Origin: Larix kaempferi
Lineage: Eukaryota; Streptophyta; Pinopsida; Pinales; Pinaceae
Assembly (NCBI GenBank): GCA_027924585.1
Contig: BSBM01000824.1
Location: 186,001 to 250,000, forward strand
Direction of reading: 5' to 3'
Length of the DNA stretch: 64,000 bases
The notes beneath the pieces are model-generated. The model worked only from the letters and a program-made list of their open reading frames with translations, was not told where the DNA came from and did no database searches. A program made the translations under genes and the position numbers. Shown here in pieces: positions 45,591 through 58,489 of the stretch. Position 1 is the stretch's first letter; the number at the start of each line of letters is the position of its first letter.

Positions 45591-47131
45591 TAGAAATTCT
45601 AGCATTACCTCTTAGGGGGGCACTTCGAGATGTTCACAGATCATTCTGCGCTAAAATACTTGGTGAACAATCCTATGTTGAGGGGGAAGATTTATCGGTG
45701 GTTGTTACTATTTCAAGAGTTTGATTTTGAGATTATTGTAAAGCTGGGATGATTGAACATGGGACCTGATCACCTTTCATGGAAAGAGTCAGGTATAGAA
45801 CCAAGGATCATCGATGAAGGATTACTGGATGCTCATTTTTTTAGGGTTGGCATGGTCGATAACCGCTATGAACAAATCATTCAATTTTTAGCAACAGGGA
45901 AGGCGCCGACAAAGTTCACTACCAATCAAAAGAAGCATCTAGTTGTCTGAGCTGCAAACTTCTAGTTAATTGAAGGGGAATTGTACAAAATTGGCCTATA
46001 TGAGCTTCTACGACGATATTTCCTTCAGCATGAACAAGAGAGGATTCTGTCCGAAGCTCATGATGGGATTTATGGGGGACATTACGGTGGGTTAACAACT
46101 GCTAGGAAGATCCTTCGAGCAGGGCTATGGTAGCCAAACTTGCAAGGAGATGTTGCAGACTATGTCAAGAGTTGCGACGTATGTCAACGAACTAAGAATC
46201 CCTCATGGAGGGATGAAATGCCACTAGTACCACAAGTGACATTGTGGGCCTTTGACAAATGGGCAGTTGATTTTGTGGGTCCCAGCAACCCACCTAGGAA
46301 AAGAACAGGGTCACGCTACATCATCACTGTGATAGACTACCTGACACATTGGGAAGAAGATGCACCAGTAAGAGATTGTCCCACTGTCACTGCAGCATGG
46401 TTCCTATTCAACAATGTGATCACCAGGATTGGGTGCCCAAAAGTGTTGTTGAGTGACCAAGGGACGCATTTTGTTAACCAGATGGTTGCGGTAATCACGC
46501 AAGAATTTCAGATACAACACAAGAAGAGTACTCCTTACCACCCTCAGGAAAACGGGACAGTTGAGGCATTTAACAAGGTATTGGAGCATGCACTCACCAA
46601 GGTGTGCAATGTGAACCGCGACGACTGGGACTTAAAAATTCCAGTGGTCCAGTGGGCATATTGCACTACATACAAATGATTGACTAGATAGACTCCATTT
46701 AAGCTCGTTTATGACTAGGAAGTAGTTATGCCGATGGCATACATTGTACCAAGCTTGTGCATTGCAGCAACGACAGTGATGAGCAATGATGGTGCAATGG
46801 AGGAATGGTTGACATAACTAATACAGCTTGACGAAGATCGATTCATTGCAGGATTCCATCAGAAAGTGGAAAAAGACAGAGAGAAGGTGTGGCATGACCA
46901 CCAAGTCAAATCGAATCACTTTCATGATGGGTATACAGTTCTGTTGTATGACAATAATTTTTTGAAACACCTGGGTAAGTTGTAAATGTACTAGTTAGGA
47001 CCATACATTATAACTTTTGTCACAGATGGAGGTGCGGTGCAGTTACAAAGTTTGGATGGAGTATTGCTACCTAAATTAGTCAATGGGAATAGGATGAAGC
47101 CCTATCCTCAGGATCCAACACAGGGCGGCTG
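45590..47131 (+). pseudogene. G1 RNase H end and integrase
   Basis: FTDHSALKYLVNNP and the GPDHLSW block close RNase H. Integrase has the HHCC zinc module (LSEAHDGIYGGHYGG ... CDVCQRTK) and the catalytic core WAVDFVGP, LLSDQGTHF and ENGTVEAFNKVLE, so all three acidic residues are retained. The C-terminal part (HDHQVKSNHFHDGY, LGPYIITFVTDGGAVQL) is followed by a stop near 47130. TAG stops interrupt it in several places. Confidence 0.85.
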
Positions 47132-48079
47132 AGCACCAGAGGTGCAGAATAAAAAAAATAAAAATAAAAATAAAAAATGGTCATGATGACGAATAGTGGA
47201 AGCATACTAGATGCTTCGCACGTTTGGCATGAGAAAATGGAAGCATGGCCAGAGAGACTGTGGTCGATGCTTCCCACAATTTGCAAGTGAGGATTCAAGT
47301 CTGACCATGAGCACTGCCGATTAGAAGATGATGGGAGGACATGATGACGGGATCTGAAGAGTATGCGCAAAGATTTGGTAATAATTTCAGAATTAGGCAT
47401 CAAGGACACAACAAACTAGCATAAAAGTAGGCACAGGAGGCTAGCTAGGCAGGGAAGTATCTATTAGTTGAGAGGAACCCATGCTGCAAATTGGTCCAGA
47501 TGAGAGTTAAGTTAGTAATTCCAAGGAAGCTGTGGAAATGATCAATTTCATTTCGTGCGGCAGCACCCCAGGGGCATTGAGGGCCATAACGATGAGTGTG
47601 CATGAACAACCACAGAAGGTAGTGGCACGGACACTCAGTATGAACAGAGATGAGTTCTCAACCGAGATGTCTAAGTGTGTGGTGGTAGTTAGAAGATTCG
47701 TTGTCCTTGTGACCACCAGAATTCCAGGGGCGGTGGCTCCCAGGCCCCGATAGGAGGCAATCCAAGGTGTGAAACAGATGTGACAGAGTAGTCGGCTTGT
47801 TTCCCACCTTGGGGACATCGATAAACTCCTCCCCAGTCTAGAATGAGTGTGGAGTGAGCCAATAGAGGCTGAGGAGGTAGATGATGAAGGTTTCCAGAGA
47901 CTGGAGGATGAGTCCAAGAAGTACATGACAACAAACCAAAGATTGATGGGTGAAGTTGATAAGTACACAACATCGAGCTCCAAATGGCAAGAATGGTTTC
48001 ATAAGTAGAGCACAATGAAGGATGAGTACCAGCCAGCAGTGTCTAGCTGAGGTGGCTCAGGATGAGCCACAAGTTTGTG
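47132..48079 (+). other. G1 region between integrase and 3' LTR
   Basis: Begins with an A-rich run (47146-47176). Short open pieces such as 47532-47753 are seen but no domain is recognised. No envelope-like signal peptide or transmembrane segment stands out. Probably 3' untranslated sequence or a decayed extra frame. Confidence 0.4.
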
Positions 48080-48088
48080 TTGGGGGCC
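48080..48088 (+). other. G1 polypurine tract
   Basis: TTGGGGGCC directly precedes the 3' LTR start TGTTGACACG. It is shorter and less pure than usual. Confidence 0.55.
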
Positions 48089-48496
48089 TGTTGACACGTG
48101 ATAAGTCCACAGAAAGTGTGAAAGCCGACACGTGCGAAAGGGTCAATCTGCAGAAGAAGGACCATTCACGAAGTTGGCGGAAGCGCAAGAATTGTTAAAT
48201 TAGTTAAATTGGTCATGTGGAACGTTTGGTAACCAAATAGAAGCATATAAACAAAGTAGGATTTTAAGCCTAAGGGAATCTAGTTTTGGAGAGTTGATTC
48301 CATCTTTTGATCTGTTTTGTATTTGCGACATGATGTATTGACCATTTCTACGAGGTTCATTATGCGGGGTTTAATGAATGCATGAAGACGTTCGATTATG
48401 GTGTAATATATGTCTCTATCTTTGTGCGATGATGAATGTGAATGTTTGCTACAAGTTTAGTATATTGTAGAATATCTTTGATGTGAATATGGTATG
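48089..48496 (+). repeat. G1 3' LTR, first part
   Basis: Matches the first 400 bp or so of 39622-40383 (for example GATAAGTCCAYAGAAAGTGT, AATTGTTAAATTAGTTAAAT). Broken at GTATG (48492-48496) by G2 and resumed at 63732. Confidence 0.9.
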
Positions 48497-49250
48497 TGTT
48501 AACACCCAAAAAATGCTCACTAGCTCATTTCCCTAGTTCCATGACCCATTTGTCCACTTTTTCCACTAGTTGAGCCCCTAAAACCTTCAAAAGGTCACCA
48601 AAAAGACCAAAATCCATCTTTTTCCCCTCAAAAAATACAAAAAACCCTAAAAAAGGGTCCAAAATTCCCAAAATCTTAAAAGGGAATAAAAATATAAAAT
48701 ATATTAAAAAAAGGAAAAAAGAGGGAAAAAGAGGAAAAAGAAACCTAAACCATTTTGGTAAATACCATAGGTTTCCTTAAACCATAATGGTATTCCCCAT
48801 CACCAAAAAAGTATAAAAAGGTGATAGGGGCTCCTCAGTATTCATCCACGTTCATCCTATCTTTATGCTGCCAAATTCTCTTTGAGATCCCTTGCCTCCC
48901 TTTTTGAGTTTGAAGATCCCCATTAGAGCATTGGAGAAGAAGAGACCATTGGAACATTGGAGCACCTCAACCTTGAAGCTGCTTAAACTCAACCATCCTC
49001 ACCATTTGAGGTAACATGATTATTGTAAAGCTATTTTTCTAGAAATAAAAAATTTGTTTTACATATAGATATGAGTTCTTTACCATTTACTTTCAAGTTT
49101 TTACATGAACATGCTAGATTAACTTTTTACTTTCTCATATCTTAAATTAATTCTACTCTTTACTTTAGTTTTTTATTGTTTTCATTGAAACTGCTACTAC
49201 AAGTTAGTAGGTGCTCATCAACACATGCTTGGTTGAAAAACCAAGCAACA
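48497..49250 (+). repeat. G2 5' LTR
   Basis: 754 bp, TGTTAACACCCAAAAA...CAAGCAACA. TATA box TATAAAAAG at 48812-48820. The segment after it (CTCCTCAGTATTCATCC) is the likely transcript start region. The partner 62958-63731 is 774 bp. Confidence 0.9.
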
Positions 49251-49255
49251 TTTTT

Positions 49256-49268
49256 TGGCGACTCCACT
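49256..49268 (+). other. G2 primer-binding site, tRNA-Arg
   Basis: TGGCGACTCCACT, five T after the LTR end. It matches the complement of the 3' end of plant tRNA-Arg(ACG) over 13 bases and then diverges. Confidence 0.75.
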
Positions 49269-50912
49269 TCGTTTCAAATCTTTGAATCTTTGATTTAGAA
49301 CAATATTTTAGTTGTTTTTCACCTTTAGCAATGTAGATCTGGCCTGCTTCTAATCCCATAGCTATTGGCCTTTTCTGCAGCGTGAACAGCCCAAAATTTC
49401 AATTTTTGGGTTCATTTTTCGGCATCATTTTTCGTCCGTCACATCGCGGCTTTCGACACCCATAGCCATGATTCACATTGCGTATTTTAGCTTGTTTGTC
49501 ACGATTCAAATCGCGGATTTTTGCCTCTTAGCCACGATCTGCATCGCGTGTTTCCTGCCTGAAAGCTGCAATTCACATCGCGCATTTTTCCCAGATCGCA
49601 ACGAATCACATCGCTGCTTTTAGCCCGAAATCTATGATCCAGATTGCGACTTTCGCCATAGATAGCCGCAATTTCGTCCTATACTTTTCAATTCATTTTT
49701 TTTTTGTTTTTCTCATTTCGTCCAATTGTTTCCAGCCATTTCCCCTGCATGTTTGGACAGCCTACTGTTTTATTTGCGGCATTAAAAACTCATATTTCTT
49801 TTCTGTTAGTTGCTTTGCTACATCAATCTTAAAAAATTTCAGTTTAGTGAAAGGAAAAAGAGTGAAGCATTTTTCAGTTAGAAATTTCATATTTTGCAAG
49901 TTGAAACTAGAATTTTTAATTTGCTTTATATTTCGCCCATGCGAACTCATTTTCTATGCTATTTGCTTTACCTTAACATTTTAAAAAATTTCACTTATTT
50001 TTTGAAAGGTTGTCAAAGCAATTACATTTAAAATTGTTTTCATTATTTACATTTAATTTGCTTTCATAGTTGCAAGTTGAAATCATTATTTTAATTTGTG
50101 AGTTTTCGCCCAAGCGAGGTAGTTTCTTTTGGTACACAACCACACCATCACACAATCTGTCACAATAAATCAAAGTGAGCCTTAAAATATATTTAATTGA
50201 ACCAACATTCTAACCCCACTTGGGGAACACCAAAAGAATATTGCAGTTAGGTAGGACTGAGGGGATAAGTATCCAAATAACACCCCTCATTCACTTTCAT
50301 TTTGTGACATAGTGGTTGACATTTAGGGTACCAAAATCCCCTAGTACTTGTTGGCACGATTTCAAACCAATTTGTCGGAAAGGCCTCTCCCTTAGGAGGT
50401 TCGAAGTAGCCAGACTAGTTCCGGAGGCATGAGTGGACTACCGCAATCCATTCAGTCACTAAAGGATACCTACTCATTTTTCTCATTGTACCACCTTTGT
50501 GGGAGTACAACGGTGATAGAACAAGAGCTGCAGATTCACCTTTTTGGATGTGTCATGAATGGGGTATCTTAATGGACTATCTTCTAGGATTGTCTACTGA
50601 GTGTCCCTCCCTATAGGGGGATATCTAGCCTTTGGTTCTACAATTCATATTAGCTAACTTGGATTTCACCACCTTGCAAAGAATACATCTTGTTGAATCA
50701 TAATACTTTTTAGTTAGGTGGTTGCATGCTCTATTACCTCCCCTTGGTTAGTGAGTCCACCATTTTTCATTTTTTAGGAGCTGTTTGCATGTTGGTATTT
50801 TGACCACATTTTTTGATTACTCCACTTACTATAGCATAGCTGTTATAGTGAGTGTTTTGAGCTTGGTTGTTGGCTTGAGTTCCATTTTTTTTTACACTCC
50901 CCTCCTGCACAC
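49269..50912 (+). other. G2 5' leader with hairpin minisatellite
   Basis: At about 49430-49680 imperfect units of roughly 35-40 bp repeat around a short palindrome such as CGATTCACATCG or CACATCGCGGCTTT. The rest is T-rich with no credible ORF. A long leader is normal in Tat/Ogre elements. Confidence 0.6.
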
Positions 50913-53100
50913 ATGGTTGCACTAGGGTTTTCAAGCTTTCCACTCACCACCACATATTCATTTTACCAGATGATTGTCACCATTGAGTCCCCAAGATGTT
51001 CTCGATGTTTCAGGGGTGAACCCCCTTGGTTCGGTTCACTTGACACCACACGTCATAGATGTAGATCTTTGTCACTCGACTCCACACATCATCGGCATAG
51101 AGCCTCGTCACCCAAATTGGACAGCCCATACATGGCATATGATTCTGACACAGAATCTCAGTACCCCGTTTACACCACACCCACTAGCCCCATGGTCGGT
51201 ACAACTTTTGACCCTTTCTTCATAGGGACTGTTAGTGGAACATCAACCACTACTTCCACCACAATAGCCACCATGGTATCCACAACTACCACAAAAAATC
51301 CTTTAAGTATGCCCAACATGGGACCCACACCTATCTTAGGTATGCCCAATATGAGACCTACACCCATCATCACCGCCACTTCTCAGATCCCAGCAACTAC
51401 TATGACTATCCCTAACCCATTTGTAACTCACGTTGCACTTGGGGGCACTGGCGCCTCTCACACATCTTTGGGTGGAGGGCACATCCCTTTTACAGCTAAT
51501 ATCCCCTTTAGGGGTAGTGGCCCGATCCATAATGCTACCACTAGCACTTATGCTCCAGCAACCATGTCACACCCTTTTGCCAGTCTACGATTTATGGCTA
51601 GTCTTAACCTACCAGACCTGCCAAGGTTAACAAATGACCCCATCAGACATGACCCTACTTGGCCTCCCATGGCCAAAAAACTCCTCTCAAACATCCCAAA
51701 GTTTGAAGGGAAGGCTGGTGAAGACCCACAAAACCATGTTATGTCTTTTCACCTATGGTGTTCCTCAAACTCCATAGTCAATGATTCTATTCGACTCCGA
51801 TTTTTACAAAGAAATTTCACTGGCTCGGTAGCCAAATGGTATATTGAGCAACCCCATGGGACACACCCTATGTTTACATCCCTCACCTCAACTTTCCTAC
51901 ATTTCTTTCAACTACACATCCGCTAGGATGCAGGAGTGGAAATCCTACTGTCTTGTAGATAGAATACAGCCACCCATATCAAAGATCATATCCATTAGTG
52001 GCGTAAGCACCATAGTCTCTGCAAGATAAAGCTTGATGACCGTATTTTCTTGGATTGGTTCCTGAAATCTCTCCTCCCTCTCATAGCCAAGGATGTAGCT
52101 TCTGAACGACCCCAATCGAAAGAAGAAGCCATTTTAAAAGCCCAACAGTTCGACTTAATCTATGCCCAATCTGGCTATCTATACACCATACTACCTAACG
52201 CTCTGTGAGGTGATCCATCTCAAAATGATGCACCGGGGGAATCCCATGCCGTCAATGACATCATTGGCCAGGTTATGTCACAAAACAAACCCTTTACCAT
52301 GATGAGTACCAACAATTCCCCAGACCTTTCTAGGGTTACATCTCATTCAGGAGCTACAACTTCGTATGCTCCAATTACGCACACCAACCACACTCATGGA
52401 CCCTCATGTCCACCACAATGTTACGGGAAAGCACCCTCATCTTATGGACCACCTACATATTATAACCAGCAGGCCAATCAGACTTTGGTTCACGAACAAG
52501 CCCAATCGGCTTATTACCCTCAACAGGAAGCACCACCTACCCCAACACTTCCAATAGCTCAAGGTTACCAACAACCACAACAAGCAATGGGCCCAACTCT
52601 AAACCCTCCTTCTTACTATCCACAGCAGCCTACTCCAGCACCTGCTCAACCTCAAAACCCCCCTATTGCCCAAGGGCAAGTTTACGCACAACAAAACCAA
52701 CCTCAAAACGAGAACGACCAGCATAATCAAGGAGGTCAACAAAACCGTGGAAGAGGACGCATCCGCTGAAATAATCAACCTTAAAACCAAGGTGGCCAAC
52801 CACCTAATCTCCCGAATAATAATAACGCTGCCCCCACCAACCAAAACCCTGATCGTTCACCGAAATAGGGTAAAAATCCTAACTTAAGAACAAACCATCG
52901 ATGTTCCTTTTGCTCTGTATATGGCCACTACACACACAATTGCCCCCATTTGGAGAAAGCACATCAACTTTGGGCCGATGATGCCCAACAACAAGGACAC
53001 GCTGCACAACCAGCTCCGCCTCCTCAACCACAACCCATGATATTGTAGAATCCTCTACACAACCAAGGAGTAGTAAACACCCATTCAATGGATCCCCAAT
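50913..53100 (+). pseudogene. G2 gag
   Basis: A Thr/Pro/Ser-rich N-terminal half is followed by the capsid block (KKLLSNIPKFEGKAGEDPQN, VAKWYIEQP; about 51660-51860). A frameshift near 51925 precedes LDWFLKSLLPLIAKDV and a Gln/Pro-rich stretch (52275-52769). One CCHC knuckle CSFCSVYGHYTHNC is at 52902-52943. Capsid and knuckle package the RNA. Stops and frameshifts disable this copy. Confidence 0.8.
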
Positions 53101-53359
53101 AAGGATCCATTGCACCACAGCAGCAAATTATTTATGCTACAACCAATTACTAGCATACTGAGTTGAGCACTCATCATCTGCTAATGATGTCATCAAATGA
53201 TATCAACCTTCAAACTCATCGAAACCAATATGGCTCAGCCCCTAAAACCATGCCTATTGATCCATCCTCAAGCACCCTCCCAACTGATCAGACATTACGC
53301 ATACCTAATATGCCAATGGACGGGGGTCCAAAAGCCCCTTGCAGGCCCTTAAGATGGAT

Positions 53360-53860
53360 TAACAACAATCCTACTGCTTGTGCAGCCTCAAACTATAACA
53401 TTATAGAATACTTATCCCAGTCCCCCACTGCCATGTCTACTCTAGAAGTCTTAAAAAATTGTCTGAAATAGAGGAAATTATTGTTATCCGCCATCGATGC
53501 CATAGACTCTAATGACTCAAGAATGATGGCATTTGACCTAGACCAAATCGAACCATGTTTTCCTTCGTCATTAGCCTTCCATATTTTTGTATCCATTCGA
53601 AACCTTGTCGTTCATCGATGAAGGTGCCTCCACCTGTGTAATGTCGAGTTTTTTCTGGTAGAAACTTGGATCCCCCACACTGCAGCCATCCACTACCACA
53701 TTGCGAGCTTACGACAGTCGCTCCACTCAACCGCAGGGCCTATTAGTTAACGTGCCCATGCAGCTTGGGGGGAAAATGGTTCTCATAGACATAGAAGTCA
53801 TCAATGCCCAGCTTGATTACAACCTCCTATTAGGACGGAGTTACATGTAAAAAATGAAAG
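53360..53860 (+). pseudogene. G2 aspartic protease
   Basis: The pre-protease block YNIIEYLSQSPTAMSTLEVL is followed by the active site FIDEGASTCVMSS at about 53603-53641. AYDSRSTQPQGLLVNVP comes next, then a LLLGRSYM end where ILGRxW(M/L) is expected. DEGAS replaces the classical D(S/T)GA, as can be seen in some Tat-type elements. Stops are present. Confidence 0.75.
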
Positions 53861-54099
53861 CTATGGCTTCTTCTGTCTTCTGCCTCATGGCATAGTCAAA
53901 ATTGACCAGATAACATACTACGATCCTAATGACCCCGCAGAACCTGAAAATGTTCTACCTATGTTCAAACAACCAGTTCAGAGTGCACCTACATCGTTTG
54001 TCTCCTCAGTTAGACCCGGGATATATTCAGATGCTCCCATGACCTCCACTTTCCAATCTATCCCACCCCCTCTGTGGATAACTGAAATATCTTATTTGT

Positions 54100-55184
54100 G
54101 AACCCTTTTACACAACACACAACCACATACTCAACAACCTCCATTACTGCCACAACCACCCACAGTGCCTAGTCATATCGAAGCAACACCGATTCACACT
54201 ATTCCATTCTTATTTCCTATTTCAGGAGTCATCAGCATGCAATTAATGGCTACGCTAAATCTTCCCGGTTTAACGTTAGGATTGCCTGTGTTGTACCTAC
54301 CTGCCCCAACCCCTCCCCTGACACTGAATGTCATTTTACAACCGGTGCAACCCATCAATACTTCAAACCATCCACCTCCTGGTGTAGCAAACATACAAAA
54401 CCAACCACCTCCAACTGGGACCACTGCATAAACATCTAGTAATTCTCCCCCTCAACTCTGCTACAATGGGGGTAGAGGCCCACAAACCTACACCACCAGA
54501 CCCACAACCCGCACCGCCCCACCAAATCCCAAGTTGGCAAAGAATCCCCCAACAACCCATGCCCCCCCTAAGTGCTCTTTATGCGATGATATATGCCATG
54601 CCACCCATCAATGTCCACAATTACCAGCACTTCAAGAACACATGCAAATGTTAGATGATGACACTAACATTCCAGTTGTCAAACTAGAACTTCCCCCTCT
54701 GCCTCACGATAAATCATTGCATACCAACCACCCTTGTGCAATATGCGGCATCTATGGCCATGATTCATATCACTTCCCCAATCTCCCAGATTATAGAGCA
54801 GCTCTATATGAATTGAATAATGCTAACCTAGAGATATCCCCCCCTCTCATTGAGGAAATATTCCCCCCAAAATCTTCCCCTTCGGAAGAAATAAATACCA
54901 TTTATATGATTTCATCAACATACAAGCCTAAAACAATTGAGTTGATGACACACTACTTCCCTAGTGATGAGGAAATCCTAGAAACACTTACCACACCTTA
55001 CTACCCCTGGGATGATATGCACCATCGGTCATACTTCATCCCTGAGGCATCAACCTTCACCATGAAAAACCAACTCTCCGTTGAATCAAAATATTTTTAC
55101 AAACCAAGGTCGATTGGTTCAAAGATCCTATCCCAACTCCAGATGCCTTTGAAGAAGGTAATATGGCCAACATTTCTCCTATAA
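54100..55184 (+). pseudogene. G2 protease-RT linker with two extra zinc knuckles
   Basis: A Pro-rich run (54165-54500) leads to two knuckle motifs: CSLCDDICHATHQC (about 54567-54608) and CAICGIYGHDSYHF (about 54735-54776, last Cys replaced). An acidic region follows (54790-55060). Knuckles after the protease are unusual because nucleocapsid normally ends before it. The frame 54534-55184 is open for 216 codons. Confidence 0.65.
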
Positions 55185-55189
55185 TAAAA

Positions 55190-56120
55190 ATTGACATCTC
55201 CACCACACCTGCAAAACCTGAACTTATCTCCTTAGGTGCATCATGCACTGAAGAGGAAGTTCAAGTCTATAAGAAACTCTTCTAACAGTTTTGCGATGTC
55301 TTTGCCTGGTCTTACACCGAAATGCTTGGCCTCGATCCTACCATTGTATAACATCACATAGACACTTGGCCCAACATACCACCTGTCCATCAGAAACAAC
55401 GCCCCATTCACCCATCTAAACTTCCAGCCGTTAAGGCCGAAATTGAGAAACTTCAAGCAGTAGGGTTCATATACCCTGTTGCTTATACCACTTGGGTTTC
55501 CAACCCAATGCCAGTTAATAAGAAAGTGGGCACCATTCGTGTCTGTACTGATTTTCGCGACCTCAATCTAGCATTTCCCAAAGACAACTTCCCAACACCA
55601 TTTATCGACCAACTAATCGATGCATGCGCGGGGCACGAGGTCCTATCTTTCATGGACGGTTTCTCTGGGTATAACCAAATCCATATCCGCAAGGAAGACA
55701 AATACAAAACCACATTCACAACCCCATGGGGCACTTTCGCTTATCGCGTCATGTTCTTTGGTCTCAAAAATGCTGGAGCCACATTCCACTGGGCCATGAC
55801 TTATTGTTTTCATGACCTAATTAACATCATATTGGTTTATCTAGACGACCTCACGGCTCGATCTAAGAAATGATCTGACCATCTAGATGACCTTCGACAA
55901 GTCTTCTTGCGTTGTCACAAATACCAAATCTGCTTGAACCCACTCAAGTGTGTCTTTTGCATTCTAGCAGGTCATCTGTTGGGTTTCATCATTTCAGAAA
56001 AAGGGATCACCGTACACCCATTAAAGGTCCAAGCAATCGTAGACCTACCATCACCTTGCACATTAATACATCTACCAAGCCTTTAGGCAGGGTCCAACTT
56101 CCTCCATCGCTTTGTCCCTG
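55190..56120 (+). pseudogene. G2 reverse transcriptase
   Basis: RT motifs: KLQAVGFIYPV, WVSNPMPVNKKVGTIRVCTD, FRDLNLAFPKDNFPTPFI, SFMDGFSGYNQI, FGLKNAGATF, and VYLDDL with both catalytic Asp at 55835-55852. LNPLKCVFCILAGHLLGFII follows. A TGA at 55871 and further stops break the frame. The PxDNFPTP and GYNQI variants fit Tat-type RT. Confidence 0.85.
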
Positions 56121-56189
56121 ATTATGCCACAACAGTTCATGGTTTCCTTCATTTGCTACGCCTTCATACTCGTTTTGTATGAGACGATC

Positions 56190-56640
56190 AGGAGGGAGCT
56201 TTCACAAACCTAAAGAAAGCACTTACTAATGCCCCCTTGATTTCTCCTCTAGATTTCACAAGAGACTTCATTCTTTACAATTCAGCATTTGATTATGCTG
56301 TTTCTGGAGTACTCATCCAAGAAGACTCTGCTCGTCAAGAGCATGTGATTTACTATCTAACTCAATCCTTATTAGGCCCACCACTGCGCTACCCACATGA
56401 AGAGAAAATGGCCCTTGCCATCACCTTTTTAGTGCAAAAGTTGCACCATTACATTCTCCCCAGCCATACCATAGTTGTTGCCAATTCCAACCCAATGGTA
56501 TATCTCCTGACTTGTCGCCTTTTGCAAGGTCATGTAGCTAAATGGGAGATTATCCTACAAGAATACGACCTGACATTCAAAACCCCAAAGAGCACCAAAT
56601 CCTTAGCACTTGCTCAACTCATTACGGACGTACCATCCTC
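56190..56640 (+). pseudogene. G2 gypsy-type RNase H, catalytic residues lost
   Basis: FILYNSAFDYAVSGVLIQED has Asn where the first catalytic Asp of gypsy RNase H (xVDAS) stands. RYPHEEKMALAITFLV keeps the Glu. VVANSNPMVYL has Asn for the third Asp, and the final block reads KSLALAQLI. The frame itself is open over 207 codons (56237-56860). Loss of acidic residues in an otherwise preserved fold fits a tether-like role next to a second RNase H, as in Tat elements. Confidence 0.75.
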
Positions 56641-57896
56641 ATCATCATCACCAACTATCCATACTAATCTAATTGACGACCATTTATTCATCATCTCATC
56701 AAACGACCCTTGGTACGTCGACATTTTGGTTTACCTCCGCACACAAAATTTTCGACCCAATATCGACCATGATATACACCGTTGCATCCGTCACCATGCC
56801 CCCCGTTATCTCCTCTTAGGTGATGTCCTCTATCAACATGGTGTCATCACAATCCTATGATGTTTCCTTTCTCGAGAAGAAGAAGAACAAGTCCTTAATG
56901 ACTATCATAGTGGCGCCTGTGATAGCCATTTCTCTGGAATGGCCACTACCCAAAAGGTGATCCGCATAGGTTATTTTTGGCCCTCACTATTTACCGACTG
57001 CATCACAGTAGTCAAACATTGCCAAAATTGCCAACTTTTTGCCCCCAAGGAAAGAACCCCCACTCTCCCCCCTTCATCCAATCGTAACCATTGGACCATT
57101 TTGCAAATGGGCCATCGACTTCATGGATTGTAATCCTGCATTAGCTGGTGGCCATAAAAACATCATTGTGGCCGTCGACTACTTTACCAAATGGGCAGAA
57201 TCCATGCCTACTTACAGCTGCAAAGCCAACACTGCAACCCGCTTTTTCCTCATCCATGTTATTGCTCATTTTGGAGTACCAAAGCAACTCGTCTCAGACC
57301 ATGGTTCTCACTTTGAGGACTCTGTTTGGCAAGAATTTTCAACCCTCCTTAAGTTTGAACATCATTTCTCTTTTGCCTACTACCTCCAAGGGAACGGCTA
57401 AGTCGAAGCTATTAACAAAATTTTGAAGACTATCCTCCAGCGCACTGTCGACCGACATAAGTCCAATTGGAATCACGTGCTTTTTCCCGCACTGTGGGCT
57501 TACCGTATGTCCACTAAAACTACCACCAATTTCACCCCTTTCCATTTGGTTCACAGCGTAGAATCTGTCCTCCCAATTCAGTGTCAGATCCCGACATTTC
57601 ATATTGCCATCCAACTCCTCCCAGATACTTCACCAATTGAACACTGCCTACTTCTTTTAGAGCAAGCCGACGAATATCGTCGTGCATCCCTCCAAACAAT
57701 CGAAGCCACAAAGAACCGATCCAAAGCTAGTTATGATAAACATGTTCACCCACGAGCATTTAGTGAAGGAGACCTTGTACTCGTTTACAATCAAGCCCAT
57801 GACAAAACAGGCAAAGGAAAATTTGAATCCATGTGGCAAGGCCCATACATCAGACACACTTGCCTTGGACATGGGGCATACATTTTGACCGACTGA
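56640..57896 (+). pseudogene. G2 integrase
   Basis: The zinc module HSGACDSHFSGM...HCQNCQLFA is near 56908-57040. After a frameshift near 57060-57100 comes the core WAIDFMDC, VVAVDYFTKWAE, QLVSDHGSHFED and a NG-stop-VEAINKIL block carrying the Glu. The C-terminal region has KASYDKHVHPRAFSEGDLVL and GPYIRHTCLGHGAYIL. All three catalytic acidic residues can be found, but in pieces. Confidence 0.85.
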
Positions 57897-58060
57897 AAAG
57901 GTAACCCCATGTGCAACCCTCATAACGGGTTGTATCTTAAACAATTCTATCCATAAAAATATTGTAGACACCACAGTCCATATTATACAATTTTTAATTC
58001 ATTTTTTTTCACTGTAAACTTTCAAAGCCTTACATTTTCATTTGTCCTGCATGAACACAG

Positions 58061-58489
58061 ATGGATCCTATTCCACTCTATTATGTCAGCTTCACCGATG
58101 GTGCAATTCCTTGGTCACCAAATCTCACCTCCGTAGCTTGGGTACTTTATTCCCCTTCACACGAGTTGATCCACCTCAACGGAGTGTGCATAGGTGCTAC
58201 CACAAATAATCAAGTTGAGTACGATGCCATGACTGGTCTACTGGCTGCTACTCTCCATATGGGCATAAGTCACCTTAGCATATTCCTAGATCCCTAGCTC
58301 CTTGTTTCCCAGCTCAACAACTCTTACTAGGTACGTGATCCCTGTCTATTTAGAAAATTCTTGCGCACTAAGCAAATGATTCGAAACTTTGAATCCATTT
58401 CATTCACTCATGTCCCACGCAATCTAAACAGTGTCACAGACCAAATGGCTAATAACATTCTAGATTGGCTAGTCAACCAAAACATGTAG
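58061..58489 (+). pseudogene. G2 second RNase H (archaeal/RNase-H1 type), after the integrase
   Basis: A frame of 142 codons from ATG 58061 with two internal TAG codons (79 and 90). It has YYVSFTDGAIP (Asp13), TTNNQVEYDAM (Glu53), LSIFLDP (Asp77) and NLNSVTDQMANN (Asp127), the four catalytic positions of RNase H1. It starts in a different frame 164 bp beyond the integrase stop, just after a splice-acceptor-like GAACACAG. It would degrade the RNA of RNA-DNA hybrids during reverse transcription. In angiosperm Ogre/Retand elements this domain lies before the integrase, so the position here is unusual. Confidence 0.75.

Noticed and set aside
47132-48079. Envelope-like gene in G1 between integrase and 3' LTR
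   Set aside because: No signal peptide, transmembrane segment or long frame is visible.
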